A stretch of DNA of 45,464 bases from an uncultured Acidimicrobiaceae bacterium (GCA_903894295.1 CAITPI010000101.1:1-45464), one strand, 5' to 3'; positions 8,690-18,756 are shown, counted from the first letter of the stretch. Numbers and translations are program-made. Notes: generated by a model from the sequence alone, not told the origin.

Positions 8690-8739
8690 CCCCGTGGCAC
8701 CCCTTCAGGCCTTCGGGGAACTGGTTCGCTTCCGGACGG

Positions 8740-8745
8740 TAGAAT
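8740..8745 (+). promoter_or_regulatory. -10 element for a leaderless start at 8752
   Basis: TAGAAT fits the actinobacterial TANNNT -10 and lies exactly six bases before the ATG at 8752, so transcription should begin at or next to the start codon. No convincing -35 is visible; the PHO-box-like array ends 50 bases upstream. Confidence 0.5.
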
Positions 8746-8751
8746 GGAGTC

Positions 8752-8925
8752 ATGAGAGCAGTTCTTCGCTGGACGGTCCGTCTCGGCCTCGGGTTGGCGT
8801 TGGCTTGGACCGTCAACGAACTGCTGGGGCGACGGACGGCCCGTCCGACCACCCGGTCCCTGACCTCGGCCGACACCTGGCCACCGGTGCCCACCAATCC
8901 CAACCGGAACCCGCCTTCACCCTGA
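8752..8925 (+). CDS. Small single-span membrane protein (57 residues)
   Basis: Short ORF with ATG at 8752, 57 residues. The first 30 residues form a basic start (MRAVLRWTVRLG) and a hydrophobic helix ending LLGRR, followed by a Thr/Arg segment and a Pro/Asn-rich tail (WPPVPTNPNRNPPSP). Small proteins with this plan, one N-terminal helix, a twin-Arg stop and a proline-rich tail, are common in actinobacteria, but I cannot name a family. Support comes from the TAGAAT -10 placed six bases before the ATG and from the lack of any other gene here. It diverges from the pst-linked lipoprotein and may share its PHO-box region. The ORF is real in sequence; expression is inferred. Confidence 0.5.
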   Translation: MRAVLRWTVRLGLGLALAWTVNELLGRRTARPTTRSLTSADTWPPVPTNPNRNPPSP

Positions 8926-9071
8926 GCCGTTTGCTCCCAGCGGCAACCCTGCGGCTTCGAACCGTCCTGGTGCTCCGGTTCTGCGTCCCGATCCGGCCCC
9001 ACGACGTTCCACTCCGGCCACCGGAGAGGTCGGAATGGGTTGCCGGAATCCCGGGCCCGGGGTGTGGAAGC

Positions 9072-10637
9072 TCAGACTTCGACGAGGTGGACGCCGATGA
9101 TGCCGTCGGAGGCCCGCAACCGGGCCAGGGCATCATCTCCGAGGCGCTGGTCCACCGAGAGCACCATGAGTGCCGTGCTGGTGGTCGGTGACGGCCCCAC
9201 GGCCATGGAGGAGATGGAGACACCGGCGGTGCCCACCACGGTTCCAACCGTCCCGATCATGCCGGGCCGGTCGTCGTTTCGCACCACGATCATGTGGGGA
9301 GCCGGAGGAACCTCCACCGAGTAGCCGTCGACCATCACGAAGTGGGGTTCGGTCCGGGTTCCCGTCAGGGTTCCTGCCACCGAGTGGTCGCCACAGCGGA
9401 CAGTGATCAGGTTGACGTAGTCATGGGCCGTGATGGTGGACGTCTCGCGGACTTCGAGACCGCGGGCGGCGGCCAGTTGCGGGGCGTTCACGTAGCTGAC
9501 CGGTTCGTCCGTCGTCGCCCCGAGGAGACCCTTCAGGACCGAAAGGGTGAGGATGCCGGTTCCCGAACCGGCCAGTCCACCCTGATACTCGATCTCGAGG
9601 ACCTCGGCGTGACCTTCATTGAGATCGGCCAGGAAACGGCCGAGTTGCTCGGCGAGTCCCATGAACGGCCGGACGGTTTCCGACACGTCGTTCGCCGCCA
9701 CGTTGACTGCGAAGGGGACAAAGTCACCCTTCAGGGCCAGAATCACCATCTCGGCGATCGTCACCCCGGCCTTGTCCTGGGCTTCGACCGTCGAAGCCCC
9801 AAGGTGGGGCGCCACCACCACGGAAGAGAGCTCGAACAAAGGCGATTCGGTGGTGGGCTCCTTGGCGAACACGTCGAGTCCCGCCCCCTGGATGTGCCCT
9901 GACCGGATGGCGTCGGCCAAGGCCGACTCGTCCACGATGCCGCCGCGTGCAGTGTTGATGACCCGCAGGCCGGGCTTGGCCCTGGCCAGCATCTCGGCGC
10001 CGATCAGTCCGGTGGTCTCCGCGTTCTTCGGCAGGTGGATGGTGATGAAGTCCGATTCGGCCATGACCTGCTCGAGGTCCATGAGCTCCACCCCCATGTG
10101 GCGGGCCCGGTCAGCCGAGACGAAGGGGTCGTAGGCGACGAGGCGCATGCCGAAGGCCAGCGCCCGCTGGGCCACCAGTGCGCCCACCCGCCCGAGGCCG
10201 ATGACACCGAGGGTCTTGCCGTGGAGTTCGACCCCCTCCCACTTTGACCGCTCCCACTTGCCGGCGACCAGGGCGGCATGGGCCTGGGGAATGTTCCGGG
10301 CCTGGGCCAGCAAGAGGGCCATGGCCTGCTCGGCCGCCGAGAGGATGTTGGACTGCGGCGCGTTCACCACCATGACGCCCCGTTCCGTGGCGGCCGCCAC
10401 GTCGACGTTGTCGAGGCCGATACCGGCCCGGCCAACCACGACCAGATCCGTTCCGGCGGCCAGAACCTCGGCCGTCACCGTGGTCGCCGAGCGGATGATC
10501 AACGCCTTGGCCCCCACCACGGCGTCAAGCAGTTGGTCCGGACTGAGTCCAAGCTGCACGTCGACGTCGAGGCCGGCGGCAGTCATCTGGTCCAGACCGG
10601 CCTGGGCCAGTTTCTCGGCAACAAGCACCCTGTTCAT
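9072..10637 (-). CDS. serA: D-3-phosphoglycerate dehydrogenase
   Basis: First enzyme of the phosphorylated serine pathway: 3-phosphoglycerate plus NAD+ to 3-phosphohydroxypyruvate. ATG at 10637 is preceded by GAGAGGAC, and the 521-residue product has the length of the long actinobacterial (type 1) enzymes. The Rossmann motif GVIGLGRVG is at 144-152. Catalytic residues are R231 (NTARGG), E260 (DVFAKEP) and H278 (APHLGAST). An intervening domain (about 310-440) and a C-terminal ACT domain (about 450-521, MIVVRNDDRPGMIGTVGTVV) follow, so serine feedback inhibition is expected from family knowledge. It lies 67 bases downstream of the aminotransferase gene on the same strand and near the divergent serC. 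Confidence 0.95.
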   Translation of the reverse strand: MNRVLVAEKLAQAGLDQMTAAGLDVDVQLGLSPDQLLDAVVGAKALIIRSATTVTAEVLAAGTDLVVVGRAGIGLDNVDVAAATERGVMVVNAPQSNILSAAEQAMALLLAQARNIPQAHAALVAGKWERSKWEGVELHGKTLGVIGLGRVGALVAQRALAFGMRLVAYDPFVSADRARHMGVELMDLEQVMAESDFITIHLPKNAETTGLIGAEMLARAKPGLRVINTARGGIVDESALADAIRSGHIQGAGLDVFAKEPTTESPLFELSSVVVAPHLGASTVEAQDKAGVTIAEMVILALKGDFVPFAVNVAANDVSETVRPFMGLAEQLGRFLADLNEGHAEVLEIEYQGGLAGSGTGILTLSVLKGLLGATTDEPVSYVNAPQLAAARGLEVRETSTITAHDYVNLITVRCGDHSVAGTLTGTRTEPHFVMVDGYSVEVPPAPHMIVVRNDDRPGMIGTVGTVVGTAGVSISSMAVGPSPTTSTALMVLSVDQRLGDDALARLRASDGIIGVHLVEV

Positions 10638-10704
10638 GATGTCCTCTCGTGGTGTGGGAACTGCGGTAGGTGGGACGAAAGGTCCCTTGTCGTGTTCAGG
10701 TGAT

Positions 10705-11910
10705 TCAGGAAGCTTCGGAGAAGAGTGCACCGAGCCGGGTCACTCCCTCAACAAGGTCATCGTCACCCAGCGCATACGACAGCCGGAAGTAGCCAGGCGT
10801 TCCGAACGCTTCGCCCGGAACCACGGCCACCTTTGCTTCGTCGATGGCCACATCGGCCAGATCGGAGCTGGACGTGATCTTCCGGCCACGGATGGTGCGG
10901 CCGATCAGCCCTTCGACCGACGGGTAGGCGTAGAAGGCGCCCTCGGGGAGCAGGCAGGAGACGCCCTCGATCTCGTTCAGCATGCGATGGATGGTCAACC
11001 GGCGCCGGTTGAAGGCCTGCTTCATCTCCTCCACGGCCACGAGGTCGCCCGAGACCGCTTCGAGGGCAGCCCGCTGGGCCACGTTGGAGACGTTCGACGT
11101 CTCATGGGACTGCAGGTTGGTGGCGGCGGCCACCACGTCGGCCGGGCCAAGGAGCCACCCCACCCGCCAACCGGTCATGGCGTACGTCTTGGCCACCCCG
11201 TTCACGATGATGCACCGATCCTGTATCTCGGGAACGACGACCGGCATCGAATGGTGTTCGGCGTCGCCGTAGATGAGGTGCTCGTAGATCTCGTCGCTCA
11301 GCACCCACAGGCCGTGCTCGACCGCCCACCGCCCGATGGCTTCCATCTCGTTGCGCGGATAGACGGCGCCGGTCGGGTTGGAGGGCGACACGAACAGCAG
11401 CACCTTGGTGCGTTCGGTCCGCGCCGCTTCCAACTGTTCGACGGTGACCCGGAATCCGGTGTCGGCACCGGTCGGGATCACGACCGGGGTGCCACCGGCC
11501 AGGGCAATCACCTCCGGATAGGTCGTCCAGTAGGGAGCGGGAACCAGAACTTCGTCGCCCGGGTCACACAGGACGGCAAAGGCGTTGGCGATGGCCTGCT
11601 TGCCACCGTTGGTCACGAGGAACTGCGAAGCCGGCACGTCGAGACCCGAGTCGCGGCGGGTCTTCACGGCCAGCGCTTCGCGCAGCTCGGGCAGGCCCGA
11701 GGTGGGGGTGTACTTGTGCATTTTCGGGTCTCGACAGGCGGCCACGGCGGCTTCGACGATCCGTTCCGGTGTCGGGAAGTCCGGTTCGCCGGCGCCAAAG
11801 CCAATGACGTTCTCCCCCTGGGCCTTCAGGGCCTTGGCCTTGGCGTCAACCGCCAGGGTGGCCGAAGGCGAAACGGCGGCCGCCCGCAGCGAGATCCGGG
11901 AGGCCGTCAT
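10705..11910 (-). CDS. Aspartate-type aminotransferase (class I PLP enzyme)
   Basis: Cytosolic PLP-dependent aminotransferase of fold type I, 401 residues, most like aspartate aminotransferases of the bacterial Ib group (AspC/AspB). Visible residues: [11 protein letters not shown] near the N-terminus, N178 in SPSNPTG, D206 in [10 protein letters not shown], the PLP Schiff-base lysine K241 in [15 protein letters not shown], and R376 in FRLSYA for the substrate carboxylate. ATG at 11910 has GGGAG seven bases upstream. The start region diverges from serC with 65 bases between. It probably supplies aspartate or glutamate-linked transamination next to the serine genes. Substrate is inferred from family and not from a diagnostic residue, so alternatives such as prephenate or broad-specificity activity remain possible. 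Confidence 0.9.
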   Translation of the reverse strand: MTASRISLRAAAVSPSATLAVDAKAKALKAQGENVIGFGAGEPDFPTPERIVEAAVAACRDPKMHKYTPTSGLPELREALAVKTRRDSGLDVPASQFLVTNGGKQAIANAFAVLCDPGDEVLVPAPYWTTYPEVIALAGGTPVVIPTGADTGFRVTVEQLEAARTERTKVLLFVSPSNPTGAVYPRNEMEAIGRWAVEHGLWVLSDEIYEHLIYGDAEHHSMPVVVPEIQDRCIIVNGVAKTYAMTGWRVGWLLGPADVVAAATNLQSHETSNVSNVAQRAALEAVSGDLVAVEEMKQAFNRRRLTIHRMLNEIEGVSCLLPEGAFYAYPSVEGLIGRTIRGRKITSSSDLADVAIDEAKVAVVPGEAFGTPGYFRLSYALGDDDLVEGVTRLGALFSEAS

Positions 11911-11975
11911 GACCGGACTCCCGCCCGGTCGGCTTCCCGTCCACTGCCGGTTTCAAAGGTGGTTCCCATGGTGCA

Positions 11976-13112
11976 ATGATTCCATACGTGAACGAACCTG
12001 CTGACATCGTCATTCCGGCCCATCTTCTCCCCGGCGACGGCCGCTTCGGGGCCGGGCCGTCCAAGGTCCGACCGGAGGCCGTCGCCGCCCTCTCCGCGGT
12101 GGCGGACACCTATCTCGGGACCAGCCACCGCCAGAAGACGGTGAAATCGGTCGTGGGCAGCCTGCGGGAGGGCCTCAGGTCCCTGTTTTCCCTGCCCGAG
12201 GGGTACGAAGTCATGCTCGGCAACGGTGGAGCCACCTACTTCTGGGACGCTGCCACCTTCGGGTTGATCGAGCGCAAAAGCCAACATCTGGTCTTTGGCG
12301 AGTTCTCTTCCAAGTTTGCCGCCGCCGCCAAGGCCGCCCCGTTCCTGGACGATCCCGAAGTCATCACGTCCGACGTCGGCACCCACCCGGAAGCCGTCAC
12401 CCACGGGGACGTCGACCTCTATGCCCTGACCCACAACGAGACCTCGACCGGGGTCATGATGCCGATCCGACGCCCCGAAGGGTCCGCCGGACTGGTCGCC
12501 GTCGATGCCACGTCGGCGGCCGGAGGACTCCGGGTGGACGCCGAACAGTTCGACGCCTACTACTTCGCCCCCCAGAAGTGCTTCGGTTCCGATGGTGGCC
12601 TCTGGGTCGCCCTCCTGTCACCGGCCGCCCAGGACCGCATCAGGTCGATCGCCGAAACCGGTCGCTGGACCCCCGCCTCGATGGACCTGTCGATTGCCCT
12701 CGAGAACTCCGTCCAGGACCAGACCTACAACACCCCGGCGCTCGCCACCCTGTTCCTCTTCGACCACCAGGTGCAGTGGTACAACGAGAACGGAGGCCTC
12801 GAGTTCTCCGCCGGCCGCAGCGACCGTTCGGCCGAGATTCTCTACACCTGGGCCGAGAACACCGGGTTCGCCACCCCGTTCGTGACGAGGGAACAGGACC
12901 GGAGCCACGTCATCGCCACCATCGACTTCGAAGAAGGCATCGACGCCGCCACGGTGGCCAAGGTGCTGCGGGCCAACGGCATCGTGGACACCGAGCCCTA
13001 CCGCAAACTCGGTCGCAACCAGTTGCGCATCGCCATGTTCCCGGCGATCGATCCTGAAGACATCGCCGCCGTGTGCGGTGCCATCAACTACGTCGTCGGC
13101 GCCCTCGGCTGA
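11976..13112 (+). CDS. serC: Phosphoserine aminotransferase
   Basis: Second enzyme of serine synthesis: 3-phosphohydroxypyruvate plus glutamate to O-phosphoserine. 378 residues from ATG at 11976. The chain has the actinobacterial SerC signature DGRFGAGPSKVRPE (about 21-34), GNGGATYFWDAATF, THNETSTGV (152-160), VDATSAAGG, and the PLP lysine K201 in FAPQKCFGSDGG. A GTG at 11988 is an attractive alternative start because AATGAT lies seven bases before it, fitting a leaderless start; that would remove four residues. It is divergent from the aminotransferase-serA pair and ends in a strong bidirectional hairpin. serB is not in the window. Confidence 0.95.
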   Translation: MIPYVNEPADIVIPAHLLPGDGRFGAGPSKVRPEAVAALSAVADTYLGTSHRQKTVKSVVGSLREGLRSLFSLPEGYEVMLGNGGATYFWDAATFGLIERKSQHLVFGEFSSKFAAAAKAAPFLDDPEVITSDVGTHPEAVTHGDVDLYALTHNETSTGVMMPIRRPEGSAGLVAVDATSAAGGLRVDAEQFDAYYFAPQKCFGSDGGLWVALLSPAAQDRIRSIAETGRWTPASMDLSIALENSVQDQTYNTPALATLFLFDHQVQWYNENGGLEFSAGRSDRSAEILYTWAENTGFATPFVTREQDRSHVIATIDFEEGIDAATVAKVLRANGIVDTEPYRKLGRNQLRIAMFPAIDPEDIAAVCGAINYVVGALG

Positions 13113-13160
13113 CCTGCGTCGCTCCGGCAACGCTCGGAGCCGGCCCGAACCTCTGGAATG

Positions 13161-13191
13161 CATCAGGTCGGCCCACCGGGCCGGCCTGATG
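13161..13191. terminator. Bidirectional hairpin between serC and ilvC
   Basis: Inverted repeat with two 14-base arms (13161-13174 and 13178-13191) around a 3-base loop; all positions pair, one of them as G-U on the plus transcript. It separates the convergent serC and ilvC genes. There is no long U-tract, but stem strength and position between convergent stops argue for termination in both directions. Confidence 0.8.
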
Positions 13192-13263
13192 TCTTTCGGA
13201 TACCAAATGTCGGACCCGGCGCACGGCCGGACAACGGCGTGGCTACCGGGGAGTTCCTCCGGC

Positions 13264-14289
13264 TCAGCCGCCCGAGATGTCCTGGACCTTCTGCTTGCCG
13301 GCCGAGACAAAGGGCATCATGTCCCGCAGCTCGGCACCGATCTGTTCGATCTGGTGCTCGGCGCCCGCCTTCTTCAGGGCGTCGTAGTTGGGCCGGCCGG
13401 CCTTGTTCTCGGCCACCCACTCGGCGGCGAAGGTGCCGTCCTGGATCTCACCGAGGATGGCGCGCATCTCGGCCCGCACCTCGGGGCTGATGATGCGTGA
13501 ACCCCGGGTGAGGTCGCCGTACTCGGCGGTGTCCGAGATGGAGTAGCGCATGCCGCTGATCCCCTGCTCGTACATCAGGTCGACGATCAGCTTGAGCTCG
13601 TGCAGGCACTCGAAGTAGGCCGACTCGGGCTGGTACCCGGCATCCACGAGGGTCTCGAAACCGGCCCGCACCAACGCGGTCAGGCCGCCGCAGAGGACCA
13701 CCTGCTCCCCGAAGAGGTCGGTCTCGGTCTCTTCGTCGAACGTCGTGTCGAGCACACCGGCCCGGGTGGCACCGATGGCGTCCGCATAGGACAGGGCGAG
13801 ATCGTGGGCAGTGCCGGTGGCGTCCTGGGCCACGGCAATCAGCGACGGCACGCCGCCGCCTTCGGAGTAGGTGCGGCGAACCAGGTGGCCGGGACCCTTG
13901 GGGGCCACCATGGCCACGTCCACGTCGGCCGGCGGCGTGATCAGGCCGTAACGGATGTTGAAGCCGTGGGCAAAGAACAGGGCGTCACCGGCGTTCAGGT
14001 TCGGGGCGATCTCGGTCGCGTACACGCTGGCCTGCTCGGTGTCGGGCAGCAGGATCATGATGACGTCGGCTTCGGCCACGGCTTCGGCCACCGGGAGCAC
14101 CCGCAGACCGGCTTCCTCGGCCTTGGCCCGGGACGACGAACCTTCCCGAAGCGCCACCCGGACGTCAACGCCGGATTCGGACAGGTTGAGCGCATGGGCG
14201 TGTCCCTGTGATCCGTAGCCGATGACGGCCACCTTCTTGTTGCCGATGAGGCTCGAGTCGGCATCCTTCTCGTAGTACAGCGTGGCCAT
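13264..14289 (-). CDS. ilvC: Ketol-acid reductoisomerase (NADP+)
   Basis: Converts acetolactate or acetohydroxybutyrate to the dihydroxy acid with NADPH and Mg2+, the second common step in valine, leucine and isoleucine synthesis. 341 residues, the short class I form. The nucleotide-binding motif [10 protein letters not shown] begins at residue 24; [23 protein letters not shown], the metal-binding [16 protein letters not shown] and [17 protein letters not shown] all appear in order. ATG at 14289 lies 168 bases after ilvN on the same strand. A TAGGTT element at 14335-14330 on that strand could give ilvC its own promoter. Gene order ilvB-N-C is the usual one. Confidence 0.97.
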   Translation of the reverse strand: MATLYYEKDADSSLIGNKKVAVIGYGSQGHAHALNLSESGVDVRVALREGSSSRAKAEEAGLRVLPVAEAVAEADVIMILLPDTEQASVYATEIAPNLNAGDALFFAHGFNIRYGLITPPADVDVAMVAPKGPGHLVRRTYSEGGGVPSLIAVAQDATGTAHDLALSYADAIGATRAGVLDTTFDEETETDLFGEQVVLCGGLTALVRAGFETLVDAGYQPESAYFECLHELKLIVDLMYEQGISGMRYSISDTAEYGDLTRGSRIISPEVRAEMRAILGEIQDGTFAAEWVAENKAGRPNYDALKKAGAEHQIEQIGAELRDMMPFVSAGKQKVQDISGG

Positions 14290-14457
14290 GGGGGTTCAAC
14301 CTGCCTTCTTTGTTTGATGAAACGTGGGAAACCTAACGCACCACCACCGGTGGTGTCCTATCCAACTTCTACTTCGACTACCTGGGGCATCACTTCCGGC
14401 CCGGTGCCCGACGGTGACGGCGACGCTACCGGCCGCCAACACCCTGGTCTGGCCGGC

Positions 14458-14955
14458 TCAGGCCAGGCGGGGCAGGGCGATCCGGCCCGTTCGCTGGAGT
14501 TCCACGATGCCGAACGAGCCGAGCCGCGCTTCGATCCGGTCGAGGTCGTCGGGAGCTCCGGCCACCGATACCGTGACCCGGCCCTGTCCCTCGTCCACCA
14601 CGGCGCCCTTGTGCTCCCCCAACAGGGTGTCGAGTTCACTGCGGGCATCTCCCACCTCGACCGTGGCCAGCAGCAGCTCTCGCTGGCACGATCCTTCGGC
14701 CGACAACTCACGGATGCTCACCACCGGGATGAGCTTGTCGAGCTGCTTGATGACCTGCTCCAGCGGGGACTCGTCCACGTCGACGACGATGGTGATCCGG
14801 CTGAAGCGGGGATCGTCGGTGGGCGCCACGGCCAGCGAGAAGATGTTGTAGGCCCGTCGGGAAAAGAGGCTGGCCACCCGGGCCAGGACGGCCGGCTTGT
14901 TCTCCACCAACACCGTCAGGGTGTGGTGACGGGACGTCATGGATTCGCTGGTCAT
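14458..14955 (-). CDS. ilvN: Acetolactate synthase regulatory subunit
   Basis: Small subunit of acetohydroxyacid synthase; it binds valine and raises activity of the IlvB catalytic subunit. 165 residues, with the N-terminal ACT domain ([43 protein letters not shown]) and a second ACT-like half. The ATG at 14955 overlaps the ilvB stop as ATGA, so translation is coupled; Met6 is a weaker alternative start. A 7-bp inverted repeat (14428-14434 with 14451-14457) overlaps the stop codon and could slow or end transcription before ilvC. Confidence 0.96.
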   Translation of the reverse strand: MTSESMTSRHHTLTVLVENKPAVLARVASLFSRRAYNIFSLAVAPTDDPRFSRITIVVDVDESPLEQVIKQLDKLIPVVSIRELSAEGSCQRELLLATVEVGDARSELDTLLGEHKGAVVDEGQGRVTVSVAGAPDDLDRIEARLGSFGIVELQRTGRIALPRLA

Positions 14956-16775
14956 GCCCGGCTCCGGTTCTCGAGGGAGGGATCGACCATGATGTCATCG
15001 TTGGACGACCCGGCGGCCACCATGGGGAAGACCTTCTCCGACGCATCGGTGCGGAAATCGATCACCACCGGTCGGTCGTTGATCTGGTTGGCCTTGTCGA
15101 TGGCACCGGCCACGTCGGCCGGATCCTCCACCCGGATGCCCACGCAGCCCATGGACTCCGCCCAGCCGACGTAGTCCGGGAGATCCGGCGAGAGATAGAC
15201 CTCGGAGTAGCGCTCCTCGTAGAACATCTCCTGCCACTGGCGGACCATGCCAAGATACGCGTTGTTCAGGATGGCGATCTTGACCGGGATCTGTTCGGCC
15301 GAAGCGGTCACCAACTCCTGGGCGGTCATCTGGAAGCAGCCGTCGCCGTCGACCGCCCAGACCATCTTGTCCGGCCGGCCCACCTTGGCCCCGATGGCGG
15401 CGGGAACGGCAAAGCCCATCGTGCCGAGGCCACCCGAGTTGACCCAGGTGTACGGGTGGTCGAAACGCCACCACTGGGAAGCGAACATCTGGTGCTGGCC
15501 GACGCCCGAGGCCACGATGGTGTCCTCGGGAGTGGCGTCGCGCAGTTGCTCGATGACGAACTGGGGCTTGAGCGCGCTGCCGTCTTCCGGCTGGTTGTAG
15601 ACCAGCGGGAAACGCTCCTGCCATTCGGCCAACCGGGCCCGCCACGGAGCCAGCCGTTCCCGGGGAAGGCCCGCGGCCATCGATCCGGCCTCCGCCGGGG
15701 CGCCAGTTGGCGCATCGGCGGGCGACCCGCCCGGAGTGGCCTGGGTGTCGGCCGAGTGCGGAAGGCCGAGCGCATCGAGCGCCGCCAGCATCTCCTCGAT
15801 CACCAGACGGCAGTCACCGGCGATCGCCACGTCGGCCCGGCGGACCTTGTTCAGTTCGGCGGGGTCGACGTCGACGTGGATGACCCTGGCCCCGGCCGCA
15901 AATGAACCCACCTGGCCGGTCACCCGGTCATCGAACCGGCTGCCCAGGGCGATCAGGAGGTCGGACTTCTGCATGGCCGTCACCGCCGTATAGGTGCCGT
16001 GCATACCCGGCATGCCAAGACAAAGCGGATGGCTGTCCGGGAAGCAGCCCCGGGCCATCAGCGTGGTGACCACCGGGATTCCGGTGCGCTCGGCCAACTC
16101 GAGCAAGGCGGCGCTGGCCCTTGACTTCAGGATGCCGCCGCCGGCGTAGATGACCGGACGTTCGGCCGCCAGCAACAGTTCGGCGGCTTCCCTGACCAAC
16201 GCCGGGTCACCCTCGCGGACCGGACGGTAGCCGGGGAGGTCCAGGTCGTCAGGCGTCGGCCAATACCACTCCATGGTGGACTGGGCCACGTCTTTCGGGA
16301 TGTCGATCAACACCGGGCCGGGCCGGCCGGTCGTTGCCACGTGGAACGCCTCGGACACCACCCGGGGGATGTCCTCGGCCTTGGTGATCAGCCAGTTGTG
16401 CTTGGTGATCCCCATGGTGATTCCGGTGATGTCGCTCTCCTGGAAGGCATCGGTGCCAATCGAGGTCGTCGGCACCTGACCGGTCACCACCACCAGCGGG
16501 ATCGAGTCCATGAAGGCATCGGCCAGGGGGGTGACCACGTTGGTCGCCCCGGGTCCACTGGTGGCCATCGCCACGCCGGGCCGGCCGGTGACCTGGGCGT
16601 AACCCTCGGCCATGTGGCCGGCGCCCTGTTCGTGACGAACCAGGATGTGGCGGATCGACGAATCGATGATCGGGTCGTAGACCGGCAGAATGGCGCCGCC
16701 CGGGAGGCCGAACATGACCTCCACGCTCTGCATCTCCAGACTCTTGATCAGGGCCTGGGCTCCTGTGATTTCCAT
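14952..16775 (-). CDS. ilvB: Acetolactate synthase catalytic subunit
   Basis: Thiamine-diphosphate enzyme condensing pyruvate with pyruvate or 2-ketobutyrate. ATG at 16775 follows AAGGGAG at good spacing; longer upstream reading would run into the leader structures. The 607-residue chain starts [14 protein letters not shown]. It has catalytic Glu49 in [14 protein letters not shown] and TSGPGATN; the ThDP motif begins [13 protein letters not shown] and ends at [11 protein letters not shown]. Between the central and C-terminal domains (about 345-385) lies an Ala/Pro/Gly-rich insertion ([19 protein letters not shown]) that seems longer than in most homologues. Expression is probably controlled by the leader-peptide attenuator at 16856-16955. 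Confidence 0.97.
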   Translation of the reverse strand: MEITGAQALIKSLEMQSVEVMFGLPGGAILPVYDPIIDSSIRHILVRHEQGAGHMAEGYAQVTGRPGVAMATSGPGATNVVTPLADAFMDSIPLVVVTGQVPTTSIGTDAFQESDITGITMGITKHNWLITKAEDIPRVVSEAFHVATTGRPGPVLIDIPKDVAQSTMEWYWPTPDDLDLPGYRPVREGDPALVREAAELLLAAERPVIYAGGGILKSRASAALLELAERTGIPVVTTLMARGCFPDSHPLCLGMPGMHGTYTAVTAMQKSDLLIALGSRFDDRVTGQVGSFAAGARVIHVDVDPAELNKVRRADVAIAGDCRLVIEEMLAALDALGLPHSADTQATPGGSPADAPTGAPAEAGSMAAGLPRERLAPWRARLAEWQERFPLVYNQPEDGSALKPQFVIEQLRDATPEDTIVASGVGQHQMFASQWWRFDHPYTWVNSGGLGTMGFAVPAAIGAKVGRPDKMVWAVDGDGCFQMTAQELVTASAEQIPVKIAILNNAYLGMVRQWQEMFYEERYSEVYLSPDLPDYVGWAESMGCVGIRVEDPADVAGAIDKANQINDRPVVIDFRTDASEKVFPMVAAGSSNDDIMVDPSLENRSRA

Positions 16776-16855
16776 CGAAAACTCCCTTGCTGGTGCTGCG
16801 GGGTTGGTACTGCGGGATGTTGGTGGTGGGTCGTCGTCAACCGACCCGGGACATG

Positions 16856-16881
16856 AAAACGACCTCCCGTTCGGGAGGTCG
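16856..16881 (-). terminator. Intrinsic terminator (attenuator) in the ilvB leader
   Basis: On the minus strand a 9-bp perfect stem (16881-16873 with 16868-16860) with a 4-base loop is followed immediately by UUUU (16859-16856). It lies between the Val-rich leader peptide and ilvB, 81 bases before the ilvB ATG. That position marks it as an attenuator rather than an end-of-gene terminator. Confidence 0.8.
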
Positions 16882-16885
16882 GCAA

Positions 16886-16914
16886 GCGCACACGGCATCA
16901 AACGACGCGTGCGC
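16886..16914 (-). promoter_or_regulatory. Leader hairpin overlapping the leader-peptide stop codon
   Basis: On the minus strand, 16914-16906 pairs with 16894-16886: nine pairs including one G-U, around an 11-base loop. The first base of the stem is the last base of the leader stop codon TAG, so a ribosome ending there would block it. This is the place of a pause or protector hairpin in classic amino-acid attenuators. I could not find a strong alternative (antiterminator) pairing by eye. Confidence 0.55.
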
Positions 16915-16955
16915 TACGAAACTACTACCTGAAGGACTTCAACGGCCGGAGACAT
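16914..16955 (-). CDS. ilv leader peptide (13 residues, Val/Leu-rich)
   Basis: Short ORF ATG to TAG encoding MSPAVEVLQVVVS. Five of 13 residues are Val and one is Leu, including three consecutive Val codons just before the stop. Ribosome stalling at these codons when charged tRNA-Val is scarce would change folding of the following RNA, where a hairpin and an intrinsic terminator lie before ilvB. No Shine-Dalgarno is visible; the ATG is nine bases downstream of a -10-like CACACT, so it may be translated from a leaderless transcript. The leader peptide is seen directly; attenuation is inferred from established ilv attenuators in actinobacteria. Confidence 0.75.
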   Translation of the reverse strand: MSPAVEVLQVVVS

Positions 16956-16964
16956 AACGCCCAC

Positions 16965-16994
16965 AGTGTGACACGAAGACGGGGTCAAGTTCAA
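16965..16994 (-). promoter_or_regulatory. Putative promoter of the ilvB leader transcript
   Basis: TTGAAC (16994-16989) and CACACT (16970-16965) are separated by 18 bases, and the leader-peptide ATG begins nine bases further. A second TTGACC directly follows the first -35-like hexamer but has no partner at normal spacing. The match at -10 is only partial. Confidence 0.4.
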
Positions 16995-17033
16995 GCGGTG
17001 GCGGGAACACGGTTCGGTCTGGCCGCCGGGGAA

Positions 17034-18749
17034 CTACGCCTCGGTGATGGCTCCCCGCTCGGCGCCGGTGACCAGGCGGGCGAACTTGGCCAGCACCCCG
17101 GTGGTGTACCGGGGATCCGGGTGCTTGACCGCCTGGCGGCGGCGGTCGAGTTCTTCCTCGTCCACCAGGAGGTCGATCGTGTGGTTGACCACGTCGACCA
17201 CGATCCGGTCGCCATCGGCCACGAGGCCGATCGGTCCCCCGTCGACCGCTTCGGGCGCAACGTGTCCGATGCAGAAGCCATGGGTCCCTCCCGAGAACCG
17301 GCCGTCGGTCACCAGCGCACAGTCGCCGCCCCGGCCCACTCCCTTCATGGCACCGGTCACGGCCAGCATCTCGCGCATTCCCGGCCCGCCCTTCGGGCCC
17401 TCATAGCGGATCACCACCACAGTGTTGGGCTCAATCGATCCAGCCAGAATGGCCTCCATGGCGAGATCCTCGCCGTCGAAGACCCGGGCGGTTCCGTCGA
17501 AGGTGAGATGGTCGATGCCGGCAACCTTCACGACCGCACCCTTGGGGGCGAGCGAACCGGTCAGCACCGCGATCCCGCCCTGGGCGTTGATCGGCTCGCC
17601 CAGAACGTGGACGACATCACCGTCGGGGGCGGGCGGAGCCAGGGTCTCGAGATTCTCGGCCAGTGTGCGGCCGGTCACGGTCAGGCAGTCGCCGTGCAGC
17701 AGTCCGGCGTCGAGCAACTCCTTCATCACCACCGGGACGCCGCCGATCCGGTCCAGGTCACTCATGTGGTACTTGCCGTGTGGCTTGGTGTCGGCCAGAT
17801 GGGGAACCCGGGCCGCCACCTTGTTGAAGTCGTCCAACGCCAGGTCCACGCGGGCCTCGTTCGCGATGGCCAGCAGATGCAGGACGGCATTGGTCGAACC
17901 GCCGAGGGCCATCACGATGGCGATGGCGTTCTCGAAAGCCTCCTTCGTCATGATCTGGCGGGGTCGGATCCCGAGGCGAAGCAGGTTCACCACCGCTTCA
18001 CCGGCCGCCCGGGCCTCGTCCTCGCGGCGGCGGTCAACCGCCGGGGCCGAGGCCGAACCGGGCCAGGACATGCCGAGGGCCTCGGCCACCGAGGCCATGG
18101 TGTTGGCGGTGAACATGCCGGCGCACGAACCTTCGGTCGGGCAGGCGTTGTGCTCGATCAGGGAGAGTTCCTCGTCGCTCAGGGCATCAACGGCATGGGC
18201 TCCAACGGCCTCGAACACCGAGGTGATGTCGAGGGCGCGGTCCCTGACCCGGCCCGGCAGGATCGAACCGCCGTAGACGAAGACGCTCGGGAGGTTGAGC
18301 CGGGCGGCGGCCATGAGCATGCCCGGCAGCGACTTGTCGCAACCGGCCAGGGTCACCATGCCGTCAAACCGCTCGGCGTGCATCACCGTCTCCACCGAGT
18401 CGGCGATGACCTCCCGGCTGACCAGCGAAGCCCGCATGCCCTCGTGACCCATCGAGATCCCGTCGGAGACGGCGATGGTCACGAACTCGAACGGGAAACC
18501 TCCGGCGGCCCGCACCCCCTCTTTGGCGTGCCGGGCCAGCCGCGACAGCGGAAGGTTGCATGGGGTGACTTCGTTCCACGACGAGGCCACACCGATCTGG
18601 GGCTTGTCCCAGTCGCCATCTTCCATGCCCACCGCCCGGAGCATGGCCCGGGCCGGGGCCCGGGTTGGTCCGTCGGTCACCTGGTAACTGCGAGGCTTCA
18701 TGCCCTCCAACGGAGCTTCGGCCGGGTCGGTGAAGGTCTGGTCACTCAT
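17034..18749 (-). CDS. ilvD: Dihydroxy-acid dehydratase
   Basis: Fe-S dehydratase making the 2-keto acids of valine and isoleucine. ATG at 18749 gives 571 residues ([11 protein letters not shown]). Three candidate [2Fe-2S] ligands are C64 ([12 protein letters not shown]), C137 ([11 protein letters not shown]) and C209 ([16 protein letters not shown]), spaced as in actinobacterial Ilv[18 protein letters not shown] and the C-terminal [20 protein letters not shown] are family hallmarks. TACGAT lies seven bases before the ATG, so the mRNA is probably leaderless; in-frame upstream ATGs would fall inside or before that -10. It is read towards the ilvB leader but is separated from it by that leader's own promoter. 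Confidence 0.97.
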   Translation of the reverse strand: MSDQTFTDPAEAPLEGMKPRSYQVTDGPTRAPARAMLRAVGMEDGDWDKPQIGVASSWNEVTPCNLPLSRLARHAKEGVRAAGGFPFEFVTIAVSDGISMGHEGMRASLVSREVIADSVETVMHAERFDGMVTLAGCDKSLPGMLMAAARLNLPSVFVYGGSILPGRVRDRALDITSVFEAVGAHAVDALSDEELSLIEHNACPTEGSCAGMFTANTMASVAEALGMSWPGSASAPAVDRRREDEARAAGEAVVNLLRLGIRPRQIMTKEAFENAIAIVMALGGSTNAVLHLLAIANEARVDLALDDFNKVAARVPHLADTKPHGKYHMSDLDRIGGVPVVMKELLDAGLLHGDCLTVTGRTLAENLETLAPPAPDGDVVHVLGEPINAQGGIAVLTGSLAPKGAVVKVAGIDHLTFDGTARVFDGEDLAMEAILAGSIEPNTVVVIRYEGPKGGPGMREMLAVTGAMKGVGRGGDCALVTDGRFSGGTHGFCIGHVAPEAVDGGPIGLVADGDRIVVDVVNHTIDLLVDEEELDRRRQAVKHPDPRYTTGVLAKFARLVTGAERGAITEA

Positions 18750-18756
18750 GCTCCTC

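Noticed and set aside
9012-9061. Short hairpin (9012-9026) and CCCGGGCCCGGG palindrome after serA as a terminator
   Set aside because: The stem is six pairs, the palindrome has no loop and there is no U-tract; position is suggestive but evidence is weak.
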